In this document: positions 1-5,387 of the stretch, piece after piece
Layout: each line of letters starts with the position of its first letter
Position numbering within the stretch: position 1 is the stretch's first letter
NCBI GenBank assembly: GCA_030642425.1
Contig: DAOWNU010000170.1
Location: 1-5,387, forward strand
Reading direction: 5' to 3'
Length of the DNA: 5,387 nucleotides
Origin: a bacterium
GTDB taxonomy: Bacteria; UBP14; UBA6098
Made by a program: the position numbers and the translations under genes
Notes under the pieces: generated by a model
What the model was told of the DNA's origin: nothing
Seen by the model: only the letters and a program-made list of their open reading frames with translations
Database searches by the model: none

Positions 1-1
1 G

Positions 2-3000
2 GGGCTTCTTCTGATGATCCCGAATATGCATAAGATTGCGGCGGAGCTTCTTCCGACGGTTTTTCATATCGCCGCGAGGTCGCTGGCATGTCAGGCTCTG
101 TCCATCTTTGGAGACCATTCGGATGTTATGAACTGCCGGACGACCGGCTACTGCATGTTATCGTCGGGCAGCATTCAGGAGGTCATGGATATCGCCTTGA
201 TCGCTACTGCGGCCAGCATCGAAGCGAGGCTCCCGTTCCTGCACTTCTTCGATGGATTTCGCTCGAGCCACGAGATTCAAAAGATTCATGTTCTCGATAA
301 GGAAACGATGATCGAGATGATCGAGGACGAGTTCGTTATCGCACACCGCAAACGCGGTCTTTCGCCCGATCATCCAATGCTCAGCGGCACGAGCCAGAAC
401 CCGGACGTCTATTTCCAGGGGCGCGAGACGGTCAACCCATTCTATATTAAAGTCCCGGGGATCGTCGAAAAATACATGCGCAAGTTCGAGAAACTCACGG
501 GCCGGAAATATGAGATTTTCCAGTATGTGGGCGCGCCGGATGCCGACAGGGTTCTTATCCTGATGGGTAGCGGCGCAGAAACCGCCGACGAGACAATCAA
601 CGCGCTTGTTGCCGCCGGACACAAGATTGGAGTAATCAAAGTAAGGCTATACAGACCGTTCAGTATCGAGCATCTGGCCGCGGCACTTCCAAAATCCGTG
701 AAAAAGATCGTGGTGCTCGACCGCACGAAAGAGCCGGGATGTATCGGCGAGCCGCTCTATGAGGACGTCGTTACCGCTGTCGATGAGATGCTCGAAAGCG
801 GGATAGCCCCATTCGAGACGAGACCGTATATTATTGGCGGGCGTTACGGCCTATCCTCGAAAGAATTCACTCCCGGCATGGTCAAGGCGGTGTTCGACAA
901 TCTCAGCAGCGCCAGTCCGAAGAATCATTTTACCATCGGTATCCACGACGACGTTACGGAAACCAGTCTCGAATGGACGGAGGATGTTGTAACAGAGTGC
1001 GCGGAAGCCTATCAGGCGATGTTCTGGGGACTCGGCTCCGACGGCACGGTCGGCGCGAACAAGAACACTATCAAAATTATCAGCGAGGGCACGGACAAGT
1101 TCGTTCAAGGCTATTTCGTGTATGACTCCAAGAAGGCCGGCGCCCGCACTACGAGCCATATCCGTTTCTCCGATAAGCCGATAAAAAGCACGTATCTTTG
1201 CCAGAAATCGGATTTCGTCGGATGTCATAACTGGACGTTTATCGAGAAATACGACATGCTGAGATATCTTCGGGAAGGCGGAACTTTTCTTCTAAACTCA
1301 CCATTCACACCGCAGGAAACATGGGAGAAACTGCCGAAAAAGGTTCAAAAAGTGCTGATCGACAAGAAGGCCGAATTCTACGTTATCAACGCTATCGACC
1401 TTGCGATTAAGCTCAAACTCGGCGCGCGGATAAACACGATAATGCAGACCGCATTTTTCAAGATCGCCAACATCATTCCTATCGACGAGGCCGTCAAGCT
1501 TATCAAGGAGCATATCCAGAAGACCTACGGCAAAAAAGGCAAAGAGGTCGTCGAGATAAACTTCGACGCCGTGGATAACGCCCTCACGAATATCCACAAG
1601 GTTGAAATGCCCGCCTCGGCGACCGGCGATATTCCGATGCCGCCTATCGTGCCCAAACACGCGCCGAAATTCGTTCAGGAGGTAACCTCGCAAATAATCG
1701 CGCTCGAAGGCGACAATGTGAAAGTCTCGCAGATGCCCGCTAACGGCCAGTGGCCCACCGCAACGACGCAGTATGAAAAACGCAATGTCGCCGTGAATAT
1801 CCCTGTCTGGAACCCGGCCCTCTGTATTCAATGCGGGCTGTGCAGTCTCGTATGCCCGCACGGAGCTATCCGGATGAAATATTACGACGGGAAGCATCTC
1901 GAGGGCGCGCCGGAGACCTTTAAATCGACCGACGGCAAAGGGAAAGAGTTCGCCGGAATGAAATTCTCGATTCAGGTGGCGCCGGAGGACTGCACGAGCT
2001 GCGAACTTTGTGTCGAAGTTTGCCCCGCCAAAGACAAGGCAAACCCCGAACGCAAGGCGCTTGGTATGGAGCGGCAGTTAGAACTCCGCGTGCCGGAAGT
2101 TAAAAACTGGAACTTCTTCCTCGACATTCCCGAAGTGGCGCCGGAGAAAATCAAGAAGGCCACGGTAAAGGGAAGCCAGCTTATCCGCGCGATGTTCGAG
2201 TTCAGCGGAGCCTGCGCCGGATGCGGCGAAACGCCCTATGTTAAGCTCGTAACCCAGCTTTTCGGCGACAGGGCGCTTATCTCGAACGCCACGGGATGTT
2301 CGAGTATCTATGGCGGAAATCTCCCGACAACGCCGTATTGTATGCGTGCCGACGGCCTCGGACCGGCCTGGACAAACAGCCTCTTCGAGGACGCCGCCGA
2401 AATAGGTTTCGGATTTAGATTGACCGCCGACAGGTTGAACACCGAGGCTATCGAGTGGCTCGGAAAGGCCGATTATGTTCCCGCCGACCTGAAAAAAGCC
2501 CTGCTCGAAAGCGATCAGAGCGTCGATTCCGAAATCGAAGCGCAGCGCGAAAGAGTCAAGAAACTCAGAGAAATCGCTTTGAAAAGCGGCGATAAATATA
2601 TGGACTCTCTTGCCGGTTTCCTCGTCCGAAAATCTGTTTGGGTATTCGGCGGCGACGGTTGGGCCTACGACATCGGCTACGGCGGCCTCGACCACGTGCT
2701 CGCATCGGGGAAGGACGTAAATGTGATGGTTCTGGACACGGAGGTCTATTCCAACACCGGTGGCCAGATGTCCAAGGCGACGTCCCGCGGAAGCACGGCG
2801 AAATTCGCTTTCGCCGGCAAGCAAATGCCGAAAAAAGACCTCGGGATGATGGTTCAGAGCTACGGCTACGTCTATGTCGCGCAGGTCGCGATGGGCGCCA
2901 ACCCGAACCAGACTGTCAAAGCTTTCGCCGAGGCGGAAAGCTATCGCGGGCCGTCGATAGTCATTTGCTACAGCCCGTGTATCGCCCACGGTATCAACAT

Positions 3001-3295
3001 GTCAAAGCAACTCGACGAACAGAAAAAAGCCGTCGATTCCGGCCATTGGCTGCTCTATCGCTACGATCCGCGGAGCGTAAAGCAAGGGCTGAATCCGCTC
3101 CAACTCGACTGCAAGAAGCCCTCGATTCCGATTACCGACTATATGTATAGCGAGAACCGCTACAGAGTTCTCAAGTCGATTGATCTCGAAAGGGCGGGAG
3201 AGCTGGCGAAAATGGCCCAATACGACGTCGACCGCCGCTGGAATCTCTACAAGCAGCTATCCGAGATGGACTTCAGCTGGGCGAAAGATGAATAG
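2..3295 (+). CDS. nifJ: Pyruvate:ferredoxin (flavodoxin) oxidoreductase, 5' end cut by window edge
   Basis: Cytoplasmic enzyme that converts pyruvate and CoA to acetyl-CoA and CO2 while reducing ferredoxin or flavodoxin. The frame is open from the window edge (codons GLLLMIPNM, a typical internal NifJ stretch), so the ATG at 14 is not the real start. Against Desulfovibrio africanus PFOR numbering, as I recall it, about 70 residues are missing, including the pyruvate Thr31 and ThDP Glu64 regions. Visible in order: the substrate-binding Arg (Arg114 equivalent) at 137-139; domain II from about 550 (GSGAET); the gamma/CoA domain from about 1021 (FWGLGSDGTVGANK); an EKR-type linker at about 1590-1790; two CxxCxxCxxxCP ferredoxin motifs with Cys codons at 1823/1832/1841/1853 and 1991/2000/2009/2021; proximal-cluster Cys codons at 2213, 2222, 2297 and 2978; the ThDP motif GGDGWAYDIG at 2648 with YSNTGGQ at 2747. 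The 1097 visible residues plus ~70 fit the usual ~1170. No frameshift is seen. The stop is TAG. The identification is secure; regulation is not visible. Confidence 0.97.
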   Translation, partial: GLLLMIPNMHKIAAELLPTVFHIAARSLACQALSIFGDHSDVMNCRTTGYCMLSSGSIQEVMDIALIATAASIEARLPFLHFFDGFRSSHEIQKIHVLDKETMIEMIEDEFVIAHRKRGLSPDHPMLSGTSQNPDVYFQGRETVNPFYIKVPGIVEKYMRKFEKLTGRKYEIFQYVGAPDADRVLILMGSGAETADETINALVAAGHKIGVIKVRLYRPFSIEHLAAALPKSVKKIVVLDRTKEPGCIGEPLYEDVVTAVDEMLESGIAPFETRPYIIGGRYGLSSKEFTPGMVKAVFDNLSSASPKNHFTIGIHDDVTETSLEWTEDVVTECAEAYQAMFWGLGSDGTVGANKNTIKIISEGTDKFVQGYFVYDSKKAGARTTSHIRFSDKPIKSTYLCQKSDFVGCHNWTFIEKYDMLRYLREGGTFLLNSPFTPQETWEKLPKKVQKVLIDKKAEFYVINAIDLAIKLKLGARINTIMQTAFFKIANIIPIDEAVKLIKEHIQKTYGKKGKEVVEINFDAVDNALTNIHKVEMPASATGDIPMPPIVPKHAPKFVQEVTSQIIALEGDNVKVSQMPANGQWPTATTQYEKRNVAVNIPVWNPALCIQCGLCSLVCPHGAIRMKYYDGKHLEGAPETFKSTDGKGKEFAGMKFSIQVAPEDCTSCELCVEVCPAKDKANPERKALGMERQLELRVPEVKNWNFFLDIPEVAPEKIKKATVKGSQLIRAMFEFSGACAGCGETPYVKLVTQLFGDRALISNATGCSSIYGGNLPTTPYCMRADGLGPAWTNSLFEDAAEIGFGFRLTADRLNTEAIEWLGKADYVPADLKKALLESDQSVDSEIEAQRERVKKLREIALKSGDKYMDSLAGFLVRKSVWVFGGDGWAYDIGYGGLDHVLASGKDVNVMVLDTEVYSNTGGQMSKATSRGSTAKFAFAGKQMPKKDLGMMVQSYGYVYVAQVAMGANPNQTVKAFAEAESYRGPSIVICYSPCIAHGINMSKQLDEQKKAVDSGHWLLYRYDPRSVKQGLNPLQLDCKKPSIPITDYMYSENRYRVLKSIDLERAGELAKMAQYDVDRRWNLYKQLSEMDFSWAKDE

Positions 3296-3322
3296 CCCTG
3301 TGAGATAGTTCTTCCCGACGTT

Positions 3323-3346
3323 CGGGGGGCGGATTTCCGCCCCCCG
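3323..3346 (+). terminator. GC-rich hairpin downstream of nifJ, possible terminator or 3' end stabiliser
   Basis: A perfect 10-bp inverted repeat (CGGGGGGCGG / CCGCCCCCCG) with an ATTT tetraloop starts 27 nt after the nifJ stop. Flanking ACGT blocks could extend the stem with a small bulge. The sequence after it (ATGACGTGGGATAG) has no U-tract on either strand, so it is not a canonical intrinsic terminator. Its position between two unrelated functions suggests transcription termination of a non-canonical type, or protection of the nifJ mRNA 3' end. The structure is seen directly; the role is inferred. Confidence 0.5.
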
Positions 3347-3370
3347 ATGACGTGGGATAGATAAGGTTAT

Positions 3371-3375
3371 GAGGT
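3371..3375 (+). promoter_or_regulatory. Ribosome binding site of the 75-residue antitoxin-like gene
   Basis: GAGGT lies 6 nt before the ATG at 3382 and is a good match to the anti-Shine-Dalgarno sequence. It supports translation of the small gene and the choice of this ATG. I could not identify a convincing -35/-10 pair in the 35 nt between the hairpin and the ATG, so the promoter may overlap the hairpin or the nifJ 3' end, or the pair may depend on read-through. Confidence 0.7.
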
Positions 3376-3381
3376 CGAATA

Positions 3382-3609
3382 ATGATAAATGAAGCGACTA
3401 TCACCAAAATGAAGCAGCTACCCGATTCACTCGCGGAAGAGGTTAGCGATTTTATCGAATTCCTATTAACGAGGCACGACAACGCGCAATGGCAGTTGTG
3501 GATGCAGTTCACCGAGGGTCTGAAAGCTGCCGAGTCGGATTTCGACGTCTATCTGTCGAATCTTGAAGATTACGAGAATCGTCTGGCGAACGGGGAGATC
3601 AAATGGTAA
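3382..3609 (+). CDS. Small DUF2281/antitoxin-like protein (75 aa), no visible partner toxin
   Basis: Residues 1-30 have the pattern of DUF2281-type antitoxin N-termini: a short helix, then LPDSLAEEVSDFIEFLL, close to the usual LPeelqqEvldFIeFLl. The acidic C-terminal part runs DFDVYLSNLEDYENRLANGEIKW; I recall tails ending in GEIKW/GEIQW from small antitoxin-like proteins upstream of type II toxins, but could not check this. No signal peptide or membrane segment is seen, so it is expected to be cytoplasmic. A GAGGT site precedes the ATG. The stop overlaps the start of the MuiA-like gene (ATGGTAA), indicating translational coupling. GC is about 47% by hand count. In an ordinary type II locus the next gene would be the toxin, but the next gene encodes an exported MuiA-like protein. 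It could be an orphan antitoxin, a remnant of a degraded locus, or a regulator of its neighbour. That it is a real gene is likely; the function is a family-level inference. Confidence 0.75.
   Translation: MINEATITKMKQLPDSLAEEVSDFIEFLLTRHDNAQWQLWMQFTEGLKAAESDFDVYLSNLEDYENRLANGEIKW
3592..3597 (+). promoter_or_regulatory. Ribosome binding site inside the small gene, deciding the MuiA-like start
   Basis: GGGGAG lies 5 nt before the ATG at 3603, within the last codons of the upstream gene (the GEI of its GEIKW tail). No other ATG lies in frame near the hydrophobic segment. Site and spacing therefore fix the start at 3603 and give a 7-nt gene overlap suited to translational coupling. Confidence 0.7.
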
Positions 3610-5255
3610 ATTGTGCCCGCAGCGATGTTGTTTTATTATTGCTCCTGTCAACCTTGCCCCTGTTTGGCGTCGATTCGAAAATCGACCTTGTTACAGTTTT
3701 CCCGGACAGGGCCACTGTTGTGCGAACCGCGAAAATTTCCCTGTCATCGGCGGGCGAGCATCTGATAGAAATGTCCGGGATACCGAGCGCCGCCGACGCT
3801 TCGACCGTGCGCCTGAAAGGAACCGGCACCGGCAAAATGGCATTCGGCGCCGTGCAGATGACTAAAGATTATGCCCCGCCGGACAGCGGACGAATCGCCG
3901 AAATCGAGGAGAGATTGAAGGTCATAAACGACGAGCTTCAGGCCTTGGTGCAGCGGCGGCAGGCTATCGATATCGAGCGCGGCTTCCTCTCGAAAATCGG
4001 CGACATCTCCGCGGGAAGCGCAACCGACGAACTGAAAGCGGGAACTGTCAACGCCCTCGCCTACGACAAAACCTTCGCTTTCCTCGACGATAAACTTACC
4101 GGTTTGGCCGACCGTCAGGTAGAACTCTCGAAAACCGAGCGCGACCTGAAAGACGAGCGAATCCGGCTTCAGCGTGAGCGAAGCAATCTCGGCTACGGCG
4201 TGGATAAAGGCTATATCGCCGAATTCACGATAAAAAATAATGCCGCGGGAACCGCCAATGTCGAGCTGTCATACACTGTTTGGAACTCCGGCTGGTATCC
4301 GGCCTACGACGCCCGTTCCAATTCCGAAACCGGCGCTGTCGGGCTGACATACTACGGCATTGTCCGGCAGCGCAGCGGCGAAGATTGGGACGATGTAAAA
4401 ATTGTCCTGTCAACTTCACGGCCGTCGCTGGGGGCCAGAGCGCCGAAACTCGAGCCGTGGTATTTGAACGTGCTCGAGGAATATCGTCGCAGGGAAACGC
4501 GTGTGGGCATGAGTAAGATGGGCGCGGCCGCTCCGCAATCCCCGATGATGGCTCTTTCCACCGAGGGTATCGAGGAGTCTGCCGACTTTTTCGAGCCTGC
4601 CCCTATCGAGCATATTGTCGCGGAGGCGGCGGTATCGGGCGGCGGGAGCGTTCAGTTCGAGATACCCGGAAGGGCCGACATTCCCGCGGATAACAGCATC
4701 AAGAAGCTTGTGGTTGGCGAGTTCCAATTCGACATGGAGGAGACCTATATTTGTGTCCCGAAAATCACGGAGTTCGCCTATTTGCGGGCGAAATTCACAA
4801 ACGAGACGGAATTCCCCCTGCTCGCGGGCGCGGTGTCCATTTTTCAGGGGCAGAATTATGTCGGCGATTCCAATATCGAATTCGTGGCTCCGGGGGAAGA
4901 AGTCGAACTCAGCATGGGCGTAACCGAGGCGATAAAAGTCGAGCGCAAGATTCTAAAGGAATTCGCAGCCAAAGGAGGGTTTTTCGGCGGCAAACGCAAG
5001 CGAGCCTATGCCTATCGAACCGAAATCGTAAACAACCTGAGTCGCGCGATAGAGATCGAGATTTTCGAGCAGACGCCGGTCTCGCGGGACAGCAGGATCG
5101 AGATCGAAGACATCGAATACCTGCCGAAACTCGACGACAAGCCCGAGCGCGGCATATTCAGTTGGAAAATAAATATCCCGGCGGGGGAGAAGAAGAACGT
5201 GGAAATCAGGTTTATTGTTATCTACCCGAAGGACCTCGATATTACCGGGCTTTGA
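3603..5255 (+). CDS. Exported MuiA-family protein (DUF4140 / coiled coil / DUF4139)
   Basis: A 550-residue protein of the family annotated as mucoidy inhibitor MuiA; its biochemical function is not established to my knowledge. Residues 1-25 look like a signal peptide: a short n-region, hydrophobic VVLLLLLSTLPLF, and likely cleavage after VDS (residue 25). There is no lipobox, so a soluble periplasmic or secreted product is expected. Residues ~27-120 match the N-terminal DUF4140 domain (IDLVTVFPDRATVVRTA). Residues ~95-200 are rich in charged heptads (EIEERLKVINDELQAL; ELSKTERDLKDERIRLQRER) and should form a coiled-coil hairpin. DUF4139 follows from ~205, with the GWYPAYDAR motif (Trp231-Arg238) and the EDWDDVKIVLSTSRP block near residue 260. 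Residues ~290-345 form a low-complexity linker of likely disorder, and the beta-rich C-terminal half ends in KKNVEIRFIVIYP. The length is normal and the gene appears complete. The n-region is odd: it contains Asp8 and has no Lys. Translation is coupled to the small gene upstream. Confidence 0.9.
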   Translation: MVNCARSDVVLLLLLSTLPLFGVDSKIDLVTVFPDRATVVRTAKISLSSAGEHLIEMSGIPSAADASTVRLKGTGTGKMAFGAVQMTKDYAPPDSGRIAEIEERLKVINDELQALVQRRQAIDIERGFLSKIGDISAGSATDELKAGTVNALAYDKTFAFLDDKLTGLADRQVELSKTERDLKDERIRLQRERSNLGYGVDKGYIAEFTIKNNAAGTANVELSYTVWNSGWYPAYDARSNSETGAVGLTYYGIVRQRSGEDWDDVKIVLSTSRPSLGARAPKLEPWYLNVLEEYRRRETRVGMSKMGAAAPQSPMMALSTEGIEESADFFEPAPIEHIVAEAAVSGGGSVQFEIPGRADIPADNSIKKLVVGEFQFDMEETYICVPKITEFAYLRAKFTNETEFPLLAGAVSIFQGQNYVGDSNIEFVAPGEEVELSMGVTEAIKVERKILKEFAAKGGFFGGKRKRAYAYRTEIVNNLSRAIEIEIFEQTPVSRDSRIEIEDIEYLPKLDDKPERGIFSWKINIPAGEKKNVEIRFIVIYPKDLDITGL

Positions 5256-5306
5256 GGCAATTGGATATAACAATGGAAATATAAAACATGGGTGCGTTGC
5301 AATAAG

Positions 5307-5326
5307 TGGGTCTCGAATGAGGCCTA
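5307..5326 (+). terminator. Weak hairpin downstream of the MuiA-like gene
   Basis: An 8-bp RNA stem containing two G-U pairs (TGGGTCTC / GAGGCCTA) with a GAAT loop lies 51 nt after the stop. No U-tract follows, so it is at best a weak terminator. It is the only stem I find between this stop and the window end. Confidence 0.25.
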
Positions 5327-5335
5327 ATGAATTAC

Positions 5336-5363
5336 TTGCAAATAAGTTATAAAGAGTTATATT
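5336..5363 (+). promoter_or_regulatory. Candidate sigma70-type promoter for a gene beyond the window
   Basis: TTGCAA (5336-5341) and TATATT (5358-5363) are spaced by 16 nt in an AT-rich stretch, a reasonable match to -35 and -10 elements. Transcription would begin near 5370 and run out of the window. AGTTATA occurs twice, at 5345-5351 and 5355-5361, overlapping the spacer and the -10. AT-rich DNA gives chance matches easily, so confidence is limited. Confidence 0.35.
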
Positions 5364-5387
5364 CGTGTCATGAGAAGAACAAAAAAA

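Larger units (their letters stand above)
5256..5387. other. AT-rich intergenic tail without a supported gene
   Basis: These 132 nt have about 33% GC by hand count, well below the coding sequence before them. No reading frame of useful length or recognisable protein is seen on either strand. The stretch holds the weak hairpin, the promoter candidate and a near-duplicate pair, TTGCAATAAGT (5297-5307) and TTGCAAATAAGT (5336-5347). It probably forms the upstream region of the next gene. Confidence 0.6.

Noticed and set aside
14..16. ATG at 14 as the nifJ start
   Set aside because: The frame stays open to the window edge and the residues before this ATG (GLLL) match conserved internal NifJ sequence. 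A start here would also remove the first ~70 residues, which include active-site positions.
1298..1897. A 199-codon minus-strand open frame opposite nifJ
   Set aside because: No family pattern is seen and it overlaps strongly conserved NifJ sequence in antisense, as expected for a shadow frame.
2078..2989. A 303-codon open frame on the minus strand opposite nifJ
   Set aside because: It lies entirely antisense to the cluster and thiamine-binding domains of nifJ, has an Arg/Asp/His-rich translation with no recognisable domain, and is explained by the codon bias of the sense gene.
3563..3865. A 100-codon plus-strand frame considered as a frameshifted toxin following the antitoxin-like gene
   Set aside because: The translation is Arg/Cys-rich with no MazF, RelE or PIN pattern, and the MuiA-like frame over the same bases is convincing, so no toxin body survives here.
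4751..5284. A 177-codon plus-strand open frame overlapping the end of the MuiA-like gene
   Set aside because: It is out of frame with a clear DUF4139 domain and gives an Arg-rich translation without a recognisable fold.
5370..5387. Possible start of a next gene (MRRTKK) at the right edge
   Set aside because: Only six codons are visible, no good ribosome binding site precedes the ATG, and the promoter candidate would place the transcript start on the ATG itself.

Overview
The window (5387 bp) holds three same-strand genes plus a short AT-rich tail. It looks like part of a moderately GC-rich bacterial chromosome from an organism with anaerobic pyruvate metabolism. The large single-chain pyruvate:ferredoxin/flavodoxin oxidoreductase (NifJ/PFOR) is typical of anaerobes and facultative anaerobes. 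The third gene encodes a MuiA-like protein with a signal peptide. No sequence here fixes the phylum, and I do not name a genus.

Layout. (1) Positions 2-3295 hold nifJ, whose first ~70 codons lie upstream of the window edge. Every cofactor motif that should be in the visible part is present: two CxxCxxCxxxCP ferredoxin motifs, the cysteines of the proximal [4Fe-4S] cluster, and the thiamine diphosphate GDG...N motif. (2) Positions 3296-3381 are an 86-nt gap with a perfect 10-bp GC-rich hairpin (3323-3346) and no U-tract, followed by a good ribosome binding site. (3) Positions 3382-3609 encode a 75-residue protein that resembles DUF2281-type antitoxins of type II toxin-antitoxin loci. (4) Positions 3603-5255 encode a 550-residue exported MuiA-family protein (DUF4140 + coiled coil + DUF4139). 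Its start codon overlaps the stop of the small gene by 7 nt. (5) Positions 5256-5387 are AT-rich (about 33% GC by hand count) and appear non-coding, with a weak hairpin, a sigma70-like promoter candidate and short direct repeats.

How the genes relate. nifJ is a metabolic gene that probably ends its own transcription unit or reads weakly through the hairpin. The small gene and the MuiA-like gene form a tightly coupled pair. No toxin gene is visible where one would be expected after an antitoxin. The first ~11 residues of the MuiA-like protein resemble the start of a MazF/PemK-type toxin and make an atypical signal-peptide n-region. This raises the possibility that a deletion fused the toxin's translation start to the exported protein. 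It is the most interesting point in the window, but it rests on recalled family patterns and needs a comparative check. I see no clear new multi-gene system, CRISPR array, mobile element, tRNA or rRNA.
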